Assembly: GCA_900321275.1 (NCBI GenBank)
Contig: ONVI01000026.1
Span: 1 to 33,528, forward strand
Source: an uncultured Eubacteriales bacterium
GTDB lineage: Bacteria; Bacillota; Clostridia; Oscillospirales; Oscillospiraceae
Length of the DNA stretch: 33,528 nucleotides
Direction of reading: 5' to 3'
A model generated the notes under the pieces. It did not search any database. It had not been told where the DNA came from and saw only the letters and a list, made by a program, of their open reading frames with translations. The stretch's first letter is position 1, and each line of letters begins with the position of its first letter. Made by a program: the position numbers and the translations under genes. This document shows, piece after piece, positions 7,106 through 14,946 of the stretch.

Positions 7106-7639
7106 ATGATCATTACCATCGGCAGACAGCACGGCAGCAACGGCCACGCCGTCGCCCAGGCGCTGGCGGACAGACTCGGCATCCCCTGCTACAGCAAGGA
7201 GATCGTCGACCGCACGGCCAGGGACTCCAACCTGTTCGGCATGGATGAGGGCTTCCGGCTGAACATGCAGATCGCCTCCGCCCAGTTCGATACGATCCGC
7301 ACTCTCGCCGAGGAGGGGGATGCCGTCTTTGTAGGCCGCTGCGCGGACTATGTGCTCCGCAGCCGGAGCGACCTTGTCCGTGTCTTTGTGATGGCCGACA
7401 TGCCCTACCGCGTCCACGCCATGATGGAGCGCAAGAACCTCTCGGAGGATCAGGCAAAGAAGCTCGTCAGGGAGGTGGACAAGGACCGCGCCAGCTATTA
7501 CCGCTACTACACCGACCAGAGCTGGGGCGATAACGAATACTACGACCTCTGCCTGAACGTCGCCCGCGTCGGAACCGAGGGCGCGGTCGATACCATCCTG
7601 AGCTACCTGGAAGCGATCAAAAAGGAAAAAATGGAATAA
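7106..7639 (+). CDS. Cytidylate kinase-like family protein
   Basis: The 177-residue product begins MIITIGRQHGSNGH, a variant P-loop (GRQHGSNG, residues 6-13) as in the cytidylate-kinase-like family (Pfam 13189). It then has PCYSKEIVD, VGRCADYVL and near the end RASYYRYYTDQSWGD. These proteins resemble CMP kinase, but their substrate is generally not established, and a true Cmk is usually longer (about 220 residues). The AAGGAGG site is nine bases before the ATG. It has its own promoter and terminator, so it is a single-gene unit. It is not obviously linked to the sporulation genes that follow. Confidence 0.85.
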   Translation: MIITIGRQHGSNGHAVAQALADRLGIPCYSKEIVDRTARDSNLFGMDEGFRLNMQIASAQFDTIRTLAEEGDAVFVGRCADYVLRSRSDLVRVFVMADMPYRVHAMMERKNLSEDQAKKLVREVDKDRASYYRYYTDQSWGDNEYYDLCLNVARVGTEGAVDTILSYLEAIKKEKME

Positions 7640-7644
7640 TAAGC

Positions 7645-7683
7645 ACGCCCGCCGTTTGAAAAAATCAGACGGCGGGTGTTTTT
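7645..7683 (+). terminator. Intrinsic terminator after the kinase-like gene
   Basis: A 15-pair stem with two wobble pairs (7645-7659 with 7665-7679, loop of five A) is followed by a T run up to 7683. It separates the kinase-like gene from spoVAD. Confidence 0.85.
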
Positions 7684-7730
7684 CTGCCCAAATCGGGAAT
7701 ACTGCACACAAAAATGAAAGGAGCATTTCG

Positions 7731-8744
7731 ATGGCAAAACGAATGGGCAGGCGGACGCTCACGCTGGAAAACAGACCCGGCATTGTTTCATACGCCGCGG
7801 TGGTCGGCGGCAAGGAGGGCGCGGGGCCGCTGAAAAAGGGCTTCGACGAGGTGTCGCAGGATTCCTATTTCGGGCAGGACAGCTGGGAGAAGGCGGAGAC
7901 CGCCATGCTGGGGCGCTGTCTGGATCTCTGCACGGAGAAGGCGGGCGGGACGACGCCCGAGCTCATCCTCGGCGGGGATCTGCTGAACCAGTGTGTCAGC
8001 TCCGCCTTCGCCGTCAAGGACCGCAGCATTCCCTATCTGGGGCTCTACGGCGCCTGCTCCACCATGGCGGAGGGACTGGCCCTGGCCGCCCTGCTGCTGG
8101 ACGGCGGCGGGATCGGCAGTGCCCTGGCCTTTACCGGCTCCCACTTCTGCGCGGCGGAGCGGCAGTACCGCTTCCCGCTGGAATACGGCGGGCAGCGGAC
8201 GCCGACCTCCCAGTGGACGGTGACGGGCGCGGGCGCGGCGCTGCTTTCCGGGGAGGGCGGAGGCCTGCGTATCACCCATATAACCGCAGGGCGCGTGGTG
8301 GACGCGGGAGTGACGGACGCAAACAACATGGGAGCGGCCATGGCACCCGCGGCCTTTGACACCCTGCTTGCCCACTTTGCGGATACGGGGCGGGACTTCT
8401 CCGATTACGACGCGGTTTTCACCGGCGATCTGGGCGCGGTGGGACATGACATCCTGCAGGACATGCTGCAGAAGGAGGGGCTCTCACCGGGGGCGCAGTA
8501 TATGGACTGCGGCGTGCTGATGTATGATCTTCTGACGCAGGATGTGCACGCGGGGGGCTCAGGCTGCGGCTGCTCCGCCTCGGTGCTGGCGGCGCATATC
8601 CTCCCGGCCATGGAGCGCGGCGTATGGAAGCGCGTCCTCTTCGCGGGGACCGGGGCGCTCATGTCGCCGCTGACCTGCCAGCAGGGGTGCAGCATCCCCG
8701 GCGTCTGCCATGCCGTGGCGATTGAGAGGAGGGAGACCGTATGA
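7731..8744 (+). CDS. spoVAD: Stage V sporulation protein AD
   Basis: SpoVAD is a thiolase-fold protein of the SpoVA complex that moves dipicolinic acid into the forespore and releases it at germination; it binds dipicolinate. The 337-residue length equals that of the family. The segment YLGLYGACSTMAEGLALA (about 102-119) corresponds to the thiolase-like nucleophile loop, and SGCGCSAS lies near residue 280. The start ATG 7731 follows AAAGGAG. It overlaps spoVAE by four bases (ATGA). Unusually, no spoVAC precedes it: upstream is the terminator of an unrelated gene. No convincing sigma-G promoter could be read in the 50-base gap, though expression in the forespore is expected from the family. 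Confidence 0.93.
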   Translation: MAKRMGRRTLTLENRPGIVSYAAVVGGKEGAGPLKKGFDEVSQDSYFGQDSWEKAETAMLGRCLDLCTEKAGGTTPELILGGDLLNQCVSSAFAVKDRSIPYLGLYGACSTMAEGLALAALLLDGGGIGSALAFTGSHFCAAERQYRFPLEYGGQRTPTSQWTVTGAGAALLSGEGGGLRITHITAGRVVDAGVTDANNMGAAMAPAAFDTLLAHFADTGRDFSDYDAVFTGDLGAVGHDILQDMLQKEGLSPGAQYMDCGVLMYDLLTQDVHAGGSGCGCSASVLAAHILPAMERGVWKRVLFAGTGALMSPLTCQQGCSIPGVCHAVAIERRETV

Positions 8745-9109
8745 GCGCGCTGATCCCCTATGGAAAAGCCTTCCTCGTCGGGGGCTTTCTGTGCCTGATC
8801 GGGCAGGTGCTGATCGACTATACCAGGCTCACCCCGGCCCGCATCCTCACAAGCTACGTGGTCGCCGGCGTGCTCCTCGGCGCGCTGGGGCTCTACGGCC
8901 CGCTGAGCGACTGGGCGGGAGCCGGGGCGACCGTGCCGCTCACCGGCTTCGGAAACGCCATCGCCAAGGGCGTGCGCGAGGCGGTGGGGGAGAAGGGACT
9001 GCTCGGCGTCTTCTCCGGGGAATTCACCGCGGCCTCCGCGGGACTGGGCGCCGCGGTCACGGCGGGGCTGGTGGTCTCGCTGCTGTTCCGGCCGAAGGAC
9101 AAGGGATAG
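8741..9109 (+). CDS. spoVAE: Stage V sporulation protein AE (SpoVAEb type)
   Basis: A 122-residue hydrophobic protein with about four membrane segments. FLVGGFLCLIGQVLIDYT (about 11-28) and RILTSYVVAGVLLGALGLY are typical of SpoVAE/SpoVAEb. With SpoVAC it is proposed to form the membrane channel for calcium dipicolinate. Translation starts inside the spoVAD stop (ATGA), so the two are co-translated. No terminator is evident before the next promoter at 9156. The family call is firm; the channel role is known from Bacillus, not from this sequence. Confidence 0.9.
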   Translation: MSALIPYGKAFLVGGFLCLIGQVLIDYTRLTPARILTSYVVAGVLLGALGLYGPLSDWAGAGATVPLTGFGNAIAKGVREAVGEKGLLGVFSGEFTAASAGLGAAVTAGLVVSLLFRPKDKG

Positions 9110-9155
9110 GCTTCCCTCTTCAGAATTATTAAGGGATATGCGGAGCCTCCGCGTG

Positions 9156-9184
9156 TGGACACCGACAGGGAAACATGCTATAAT
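9156..9184 (+). promoter_or_regulatory. Promoter of the double-glycine CW_7 peptide gene
   Basis: TGGACA (9156-9161), 17 bases, TATAAT (9179-9184): five of six and six of six consensus positions. Transcription would start near 9191 and leave a leader of about 48 bases to the ATG at 9239. The strength suggests high expression of the small cargo gene independent of the exporter genes. Confidence 0.8.
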
Positions 9185-9238
9185 AACGCCGTACTCGAAA
9201 AGAGCGTAAAACGAACCATACACGAGGAGGATGCAGAC

Positions 9239-9565
9239 ATGAGCGACGAAATGAAAAAACTCAGCGAGAAGCAGCTTGACGCGGTATCCGGCGGCACAAC
9301 CGCGAATCTGGTCGCGGCCTACGATGTACTGGCCGGCAAATACGGCGAGGGGCAGGATCGCGTGAACAGACTGAGCGCTGCGGGATATAACTACAACGAC
9401 GTGCAGTCCCTGGTAAACGCCCTGTGCAAGGGCTACGGCCCTGTCGCCGCCGACGTGGTCAACGGCAGGTACGGCAACAACGCCGCCCGCCGCGCAAACC
9501 TGATCCGCGCGGGCTACGATCCCGACCAGGTTCAGAATCTTGTCAACAACATGGTCTGGGGCTGA
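9239..9565 (+). CDS. Double-glycine leader peptide with two CW_7-like cell-wall-binding repeats
   Basis: The 108-residue product has a short polar leader, residues 1-19, ending LSEKQLDAVSGG, the pattern cut by C39 peptidases of ABC exporters. The remaining 89 residues are two repeats with an exact 43-residue period: GKYG at 33-36 and GRYG at 76-79, AGY at 48-50 and 91-93, DVQSLVN at 54-60 and QVQNLVN at 97-103. This pattern (GKxGxGxxRxxRLxxAGYxYxxVQxxVN) is that of CW_7 repeats, known as the peptidoglycan-binding modules of the Cpl-7 phage lysozyme. There is no enzymatic domain. A single cysteine, C63, lies between the repeats. GAGGAGG is eight bases before the ATG. The gene has its own promoter and terminator, upstream of a C39 exporter operon. 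Likely an exported wall-binding miniprotein; antagonism, wall remodelling or adhesion are all possible. Confidence 0.82.
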   Translation: MSDEMKKLSEKQLDAVSGGTTANLVAAYDVLAGKYGEGQDRVNRLSAAGYNYNDVQSLVNALCKGYGPVAADVVNGRYGNNAARRANLIRAGYDPDQVQNLVNNMVWG

Positions 9566-9583
9566 GACGAAAGCGGCCGGAAC

Positions 9584-9622
9584 AAAGCCGGGGCAGGTCC
9601 GAAGGGGCGCTGCCCCGGCTTT
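9584..9622 (+). terminator. Terminator-like hairpin after the CW_7 peptide gene
   Basis: A perfect 13-pair stem (9584-9596 with 9610-9622) ends in TTT, then CCCCGTTT. The T run is weak, so it may only partly stop transcription or may stabilise the small mRNA. Confidence 0.6.
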
Positions 9623-9671
9623 CCCCGTTTGAAGAAGGAAACATTTTCCGGCAATAATTTCCGTTCAGCCG

Positions 9672-9700
9672 TTGATTTTGAAATGATTATACGGTATAAT
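9672..9700 (+). promoter_or_regulatory. Promoter of the STAS-exporter operon
   Basis: TTGATT (9672-9677), 17 bases, TATAAT (9695-9700). It would start transcription near 9707, about 70 bases before the STAS gene, and drive the genes up to 15201. Confidence 0.75.
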
Positions 9701-9779
9701 TAACCTGATTATTTATGCGCACAAAAACATGGGGGAGATTACATGCCGTGCGCATATCCACACACAGGAGGACAAAAAG

Positions 9780-10085
9780 ATGCTGAATATTCTGAAAACG
9801 GTTGAAGACGGTACGCTGTGCTATGCCCTCGAGGGGCGGCTGGATACCACGACGGCCCCGCAGCTGGAGGAAGCGCTGAAGGGTGAGCTTGACGGCGCGG
9901 ACAAACTGGTGCTGGACTTTGCAAAGCTGGAGTACATATCTTCCGCGGGGCTTCGCGTTCTGCTCTCCGCACAGAAGGTGATGGCCAGGAAGGGCGGCAT
10001 GAAGATCCGGAACGTGAGCGACGTGATCATGGAGATCTTTGAGGTGACCGGCTTCTCCGACATTCTCGATATTGAGACGGCCTGA
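9780..10085 (+). CDS. STAS-domain protein (anti-sigma factor antagonist family)
   Basis: The 101-residue protein is a complete single STAS domain. It has the beta-strand pattern of SpoIIAA/RsbV and the loop YISSAGLRVLL (residues 52-62), whose serine (S54 or S55) is the expected phosphorylation site. Such proteins bind anti-sigma kinases or other partners in a phosphorylation-dependent way. No partner kinase or phosphatase gene is present in the window. It is the first gene of the exporter operon, 19 bases before the HlyD-like gene, and uses an AGGAGG site eight bases before ATG 9780. In this position it may regulate the exporter or sense wall stress; that is inference. Confidence 0.85.
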   Translation: MLNILKTVEDGTLCYALEGRLDTTTAPQLEEALKGELDGADKLVLDFAKLEYISSAGLRVLLSAQKVMARKGGMKIRNVSDVIMEIFEVTGFSDILDIETA

Positions 10086-10104
10086 CAGGTGAGGGGAAAA
10101 TACG

Positions 10105-10527
10105 ATGGATCAGAATCAGAATCTGTTTCGGAAAAAGAGCATTGAACGCATCTCCTCGCCCGAACAGCTCAATGACTATCTGCGCGTGACAAGTCCATCG
10201 ACCTGGATCATCCTCATTGCGGTCATCGTGCTGCTGGCCGGGCTCCTGCTCTGGAGCTCCGTCACCACGATTGAGAGCTATGTGGAGGGCTCGGGCGAGG
10301 TGAAAAACGGCGTCATGACCATTCGTTTTTCCGATCAGGGAAAGGCCAAGAATGTGGCGAAGGACATGGTCGTCAGCGCCGGCGATACGCAGACCGCGGT
10401 TTCCACCGTGGCGCACGACGAGAACGGCCTGATCATCGCCACCGCGCACACCGAGCTTGCAGACGGGTTCTACTCCGTCCGCGTCAGCTACAGGCAGACG
10501 CAGGTGCTGAGTCTGCTGTTTGACTGA
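10105..10527 (+). CDS. Short HlyD-like (NHLM-type) secretion accessory protein
   Basis: The product has 140 residues. Its N-terminus (LFRKKSIERISSPEQLNDYLRVTSP, split as residues 7-19 and 20-31) resembles the start of NHLM bacteriocin-system HlyD proteins, and a single transmembrane helix follows at about 33-54. About 85 extracellular residues remain, rich in beta strands. Full-length NHLM HlyD proteins have about 420 residues with a long coiled-coil hairpin and lipoyl domain; these are absent. The reading frame is clean, with its own GAGGGG site and stop, so it is a compact form and not an obvious pseudogene. It presumably assists the ABC exporter encoded next. Confidence 0.75.
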   Translation: MDQNQNLFRKKSIERISSPEQLNDYLRVTSPSTWIILIAVIVLLAGLLLWSSVTTIESYVEGSGEVKNGVMTIRFSDQGKAKNVAKDMVVSAGDTQTAVSTVAHDENGLIIATAHTELADGFYSVRVSYRQTQVLSLLFD

Positions 10528-10538
10528 GGAGACGGGTG

Positions 10539-12719
10539 ATGGCGGAAAAAAAGGTAAAAAAACCGGTAACCGGGGGCAAAGTCAAGGTACCGGTCGTCAT
10601 GCAGATGGAGGCGCTGGAGTGCGGCGCCGCCTCTCTTGCCATGGTGATGGCCTACTACGACAAGTGGGTGCCGCTGGAGCAGGTGCGCCTTGACTGCGGC
10701 GTCTCCCGCGACGGGTCGAGCGCGAAGAATATTCTCATCGCCGCGCGCAGCTACGGCTTTGAAGCCCAGGGTTACCGCTGCGAGATTTCGGCTCTGCGGG
10801 AAGAAGTCCAGCTTCCCTGCATCATCCACTGGAACTTCAACCACTTTGTCGTGCTGGACGGCTTCAAGGGGAACTATGCCTACATAAACGATCCCGCCCG
10901 CGGCGAGGTCAGGGTGCCCATGGAGGAGTTTGATTCCTCCTTCACCGGCATTGTTCTGCAGATCGTCCCCGGCCCGGATTTCGTACCCAGCGGCAAACCG
11001 AAGAGTACGCTGGAATTTGCGCGCAAGCGTCTCACGGGCGCGGGCGCGGCGGTAGCCTTCGTGCTGCTGTCCACCGTGGTGGGCTATCTCTTCGGCATCG
11101 TCAATCCCATTTTCAGCCGCTTCTTTATGGACAGACTGCTCACCGGCGAAAACAGGGAGCTGCTTATGCCCTTTATTCTGCTCCTGTCGGTCATGAGTTT
11201 TGCACAGGTGACGGTCGCCTGGGTACAGGCGATCTATTCCCGAAAGATCGACGGCAAGATGAGCATCGTCGGCAGCAGCGAGTACATGTGGAAGGTTCTG
11301 CGCATGCCGATGGAGTTCTTCTCCCAGCGCATGGCGGGCGATATTCTCCAGCGCCAGTCCACCAACGCCAGCATCGCCTCGACCCTCGTGAACACGCTGA
11401 CACCGCTGCTGCTCAACACGATCATGATGTTCTTCTATCTCTTCGTGATGCTGCGGATGAGCGTCATTCTCACCTGCGTCGGGCTTGTGACGGTGGTGCT
11501 GAACCTGCTGGTCTCGCAGATCATCTCCAAAAAGCGCGTGAACATCACCCGCGTCCAGCTGCGCGACGCCGGCAAGCTGGCCTCGGCCACGGTCTCCGGC
11601 ATCCAGATGGTGGAGACCATCAAATCCAGCGGCGCCGAGAACGGCTACTTCCAGAAATGGGCGGGCTATCAGGCTTCGGTCAACACGCAGAAGGTGAAGT
11701 TTGCAAAGCTGAACCAGTACCTCGGCTCCATTCCGAGTTTTCTGTCCTCCGTGGCCAGCGCCGCTGTTATGGTGATCGGCGTGGGATTGTGCATGGAGGG
11801 CAAGTTCACCCTCGGTGCCATCATGGCCTTCCAGGGCTTCCTGAGCTCCTTCATGGCTCCGGCCATGACCCTGGTCAGCGCCGGCCAGACCATTCAGGAG
11901 ATGCGCACGGAGATGGAGCGCGTCGAGGACGTCATGGAGTATCCGCAGGACCCGAACTACAGCGACAGCCCGCTGGTGGACGGCGCGGACTATTCCAAGC
12001 TCTCCGGCACGGTGGAGCTGAAAAACGTCAGCTTCGGCTACTCCCGTCTCGGCAAGCCCCTGATCGAGAATTTCTCCATGACCATGAAGCCGGGCAGCCG
12101 CGTGGCCTTCGTCGGCACCTCCGGCTGCGGCAAGTCTACGCTCTCCAAGCTGATCTCCGGCCTGTATCAGCCCTGGAGCGGGGAGATCCTCTTCGACGGC
12201 AAGCCCATGTCCGCCATCGACCGCAGCGTGTTCACCGGCTCGGTGGCCGTGGTGGACCAGGACATCGTGCTCTTTGAGGATACCATCGCAAACAACATCA
12301 AGATGTGGGACAACTCCATCGAGGATTTTGAAATGATCCTCGCGGCGCGTGACGCCCAGATCTATGACGATATCATGGCCCGTGACGGCGGCTTCTACGG
12401 CATGCTCACCGAGGGCGGCAAGGATCTCTCCGGCGGTCAGCGCCAGCGCATCGAGATCGCCCGCGTCCTCGCGCAGGACCCGTCCGTCATTATCATGGAC
12501 GAGGCCACCTCCGCCCTTGACGCCAAGACCGAATTTGAGCTTGTCAAGGCGGTCAAGGACCGCGGCATCACCTGCATCGTGATTGCCCACCGTCTCTCCA
12601 CCATCCGCGACTGCGACGAGATCATTGTCCTGGACAAGGGCAAGGTGATCGAACGCGGTACCCATGATGAGCTCTTCGCCAGGGGCGGCTATTATACAGA
12701 GCTCATATCCAGCGACTGA
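10539..12719 (+). CDS. Peptidase-containing ABC exporter (C39, NHLM type)
   Basis: This 726-residue half-transporter cleaves double-glycine leaders and exports the peptide. The N-terminal C39 peptidase has the oxyanion glutamine Q22, catalytic C28 in ECGAAS, H102 in NHFVVLDG and D118 in INDPARG. A six-helix membrane domain follows (about 160-450). The ATPase has Walker A GTSGCGKST (526-534), signature LSGGQ (630-634), Walker B with D654/E655 and the switch histidine H684. All catalytic residues are present. I chose ATG 10539, with GAGGAG eight bases before it; a GTG directly upstream is less likely. It lies 11 bases after the HlyD-like gene and 13 before the second transporter gene. The cargo is probably the two GG-leader peptides at 9239 and 14947. 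Confidence 0.92.
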   Translation: MAEKKVKKPVTGGKVKVPVVMQMEALECGAASLAMVMAYYDKWVPLEQVRLDCGVSRDGSSAKNILIAARSYGFEAQGYRCEISALREEVQLPCIIHWNFNHFVVLDGFKGNYAYINDPARGEVRVPMEEFDSSFTGIVLQIVPGPDFVPSGKPKSTLEFARKRLTGAGAAVAFVLLSTVVGYLFGIVNPIFSRFFMDRLLTGENRELLMPFILLLSVMSFAQVTVAWVQAIYSRKIDGKMSIVGSSEYMWKVLRMPMEFFSQRMAGDILQRQSTNASIASTLVNTLTPLLLNTIMMFFYLFVMLRMSVILTCVGLVTVVLNLLVSQIISKKRVNITRVQLRDAGKLASATVSGIQMVETIKSSGAENGYFQKWAGYQASVNTQKVKFAKLNQYLGSIPSFLSSVASAAVMVIGVGLCMEGKFTLGAIMAFQGFLSSFMAPAMTLVSAGQTIQEMRTEMERVEDVMEYPQDPNYSDSPLVDGADYSKLSGTVELKNVSFGYSRLGKPLIENFSMTMKPGSRVAFVGTSGCGKSTLSKLISGLYQPWSGEILFDGKPMSAIDRSVFTGSVAVVDQDIVLFEDTIANNIKMWDNSIEDFEMILAARDAQIYDDIMARDGGFYGMLTEGGKDLSGGQRQRIEIARVLAQDPSVIIMDEATSALDAKTEFELVKAVKDRGITCIVIAHRLSTIRDCDEIIVLDKGKVIERGTHDELFARGGYYTELISSD

Positions 12720-12732
12720 GGAGGTGTGGAAA

Positions 12733-14937
12733 ATGGGATGGTTTGACGAACAAATCCGACAGCGCAAGCTGAGCGATCAGGAGACCTTTGAGGAATCCAT
12801 TTTCCGCATGGCCTCCGTTGTCCTCGGCAAACAGAAGGCGGGCAGCCTCGATGACCAGCGCATTATCACCAAGGCCGCCATCGACGATATTCTGAAATAC
12901 TATCACGCAAAGCCCGTAGAAATTCCCGATTCCATCCACGACGCGGACGAGGCGCTGGAATTCTGCCTGCGTCCCCACGGCATCATGCGCCGCGGGGTGA
13001 AGCTGGAGGAGGGGTGGTACAAGGACGCCTACGGCCCCATGATCGCCTTCCGGAAGGAGGATGATCTGCCGGTTGCCCTGCTGCCGAAGCCCTTCATGGG
13101 CTACTGGTTCCGCGACCCCGTCACCGATAAAACATGCAAGCTCGACAAGCACACCGCCGCCCAGTTCGATCAGGAGGCGATATGCTTCTATCGGCCGATG
13201 CCGCTGAAAAAGCTCGGTATCTCCGATCTGGTCAAGTATCTCACCGACTGCCTGGACATCGGCGATTACATCTCGCTGATCGGCCTGACGCTGCTGGTCA
13301 CGCTCTTCGGCATGGTTGCCACGCCCATTACCCGCGTGCTGACCGGCTTCGTGCTGGACAGCGGGAACCGCATGCTCCTGATGGGCACGGCGGTGTTCAT
13401 GCTATGCTCCATCATTTCCAGCCAACTGATCAATATCGCGCGAGAGCTGTTCATGAGCCGCATGGAGATCAAGACCTCCCTGTCGGTGGAGGCGGCCATG
13501 ATGATGCGCCTGATGAACCTGCCGGCAAACTTCTTCCGAAAATACTCCTCCGGTGAACTCTCCAGCCGTATGAATTCCGTCAATCAGCTCTGTACGCTCC
13601 TGCTGGGCGGCGTCTTTTCCACAGGCCTGAGTTCCCTGATGAGCCTTCTCTACATTACCCAGATCTTCCACTATGCCCCTGCGCTGGTGGTGCCGGCGCT
13701 GCTCATCACCGCGGCGTCCCTCGCCGTCAGCCTGGTCAGCTCCTTCATGCAGATGCGCGTCAGCAAACAGATCATGGAGCTGGGCGCCAAGGAAAACGGC
13801 ATCAGCTTTGCACTGATCTCCGGCGTGCAGAAGGTCAAGGTCGCCGGCGCGGAGAAACGCGCCTTCGCCCGCTGGGCGGACGCCTATTCCAAGGCCGCGG
13901 AATACAGCTATAATCCGCCGCTGTTTTTGAAGGTCAACGGGGCCATTTCCACCGCCGTGAGTCTGGCCGGCACCATTATCCTGTTCTATATCGCGGTGAA
14001 GACCGAGGTCACCCCCTCGGAGTATATTGCCTTCAACGGGGCCTACGGCATGGTTTCCGGCGCTTTCTCCGCCCTGGCGGGGATCGCACTCTCCGTGGCG
14101 CAGATCAAGCCCATCCTGGAAATGGCCGAGCCTATTCTCAAGACGGAGCCGGAATCCACCGAGAACAAGACGATGGTCACCTCGCTGTCCGGAAACATTG
14201 AGCTTTCCAACGTCTATTTCCGCTACACGGACACCATGCCCTATGTGGTGGACGGCATGAGCCTCAAGATTAAGGCGGGGGAATATGTCGCCATTGTCGG
14301 CAAGACCGGCTGCGGCAAGTCCACGCTGATCCGCCTCCTGCTCGGCTTTGAGGCGCCGGAGAGAGGCGCCATCTACTATGACGGCAAGGACATGTCCAAG
14401 CTGGATCTGCGCTCCCTGCGCCGCAAGATCGGCGTCGTGATGCAGGACGGCAGCCTCTTCCAGGGGGATATCTACTCCAATATCGTGATTTCCGCGCCCC
14501 AGCTCACGCTGGACGACGCCTGGGCCGCCGCCGAGATGGCGGGCATTGCCGACGATATCCGCGCCATGCCCATGGGCATGCAGACCATTATCTCCGAGGG
14601 CGCGGGCGGTATCTCCGGCGGGCAGAAGCAGCGCCTCATGATCGCACGTGCCGTGGCCCCCAAGCCGAAGATCCTGATTTTCGACGAGGCCACCTCCGCC
14701 CTCGACAACAAGACGCAGAAGCAGGTTTCCGACGCGCTGGACAATCTCAAGTGCACACGCATCGTCATCGCGCACCGCCTGTCCACCATCCGCAACTGTG
14801 ACCGCATCCTGGTACTCGACAAAGGCCACATCACGGAGGACGGCACATATGATGAGCTGATTGCGAAAAAAGGTTTCTTTGCCGAGCTCGTCGCGCGTCA
14901 GCGCCTGGACGTCCCGACAGAAGCCGTACATTCCTGA
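12733..14937 (+). CDS. NHLP-type ABC transporter, permease/ATPase, no peptidase
   Basis: A 734-residue ABC half-transporter. The first 160 or so residues form a soluble domain without the C39 catalytic residues, as in the NHLP bacteriocin export permease/ATPase family (TIGR03797). Six membrane helices follow (about 175-440). The ATPase has Walker A GKTGCGKST (523-531), signature ISGGQ (627-631), Walker B with D651/E652 and H681. It likely forms a heterodimer with the upstream C39 transporter, as commonly seen for NHLM/NHLP pairs. AGGAGG precedes ATG 12733. The two genes are 13 bases apart. A homodimer with another substrate cannot be excluded. Confidence 0.88.
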   Translation: MGWFDEQIRQRKLSDQETFEESIFRMASVVLGKQKAGSLDDQRIITKAAIDDILKYYHAKPVEIPDSIHDADEALEFCLRPHGIMRRGVKLEEGWYKDAYGPMIAFRKEDDLPVALLPKPFMGYWFRDPVTDKTCKLDKHTAAQFDQEAICFYRPMPLKKLGISDLVKYLTDCLDIGDYISLIGLTLLVTLFGMVATPITRVLTGFVLDSGNRMLLMGTAVFMLCSIISSQLINIARELFMSRMEIKTSLSVEAAMMMRLMNLPANFFRKYSSGELSSRMNSVNQLCTLLLGGVFSTGLSSLMSLLYITQIFHYAPALVVPALLITAASLAVSLVSSFMQMRVSKQIMELGAKENGISFALISGVQKVKVAGAEKRAFARWADAYSKAAEYSYNPPLFLKVNGAISTAVSLAGTIILFYIAVKTEVTPSEYIAFNGAYGMVSGAFSALAGIALSVAQIKPILEMAEPILKTEPESTENKTMVTSLSGNIELSNVYFRYTDTMPYVVDGMSLKIKAGEYVAIVGKTGCGKSTLIRLLLGFEAPERGAIYYDGKDMSKLDLRSLRRKIGVVMQDGSLFQGDIYSNIVISAPQLTLDDAWAAAEMAGIADDIRAMPMGMQTIISEGAGGISGGQKQRLMIARAVAPKPKILIFDEATSALDNKTQKQVSDALDNLKCTRIVIAHRLSTIRNCDRILVLDKGHITEDGTYDELIAKKGFFAELVARQRLDVPTEAVHS

Positions 14938-14946
14938 GGATGGGAG

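Noticed and set aside
7670-7730. Sigma-G promoter before spoVAD
   Set aside because: I looked for a GCATA-like -35 and a CATNNTA-like -10 at the right distance and found only weak, badly spaced matches.
9239-9565. The CW_7 gene as a fragment of a phage endolysin
   Set aside because: It has its own promoter, ribosome binding site, GG leader and terminator-like hairpin, and no catalytic remnant or phage gene is nearby.
10488-12767. Very long open frame on the minus strand opposite the C39 ABC exporter
   Set aside because: The sense strand encodes all catalytic motifs of the exporter; the antisense product is histidine-, glycine- and aspartate-rich with no family pattern, as expected from G+C-rich codon bias.
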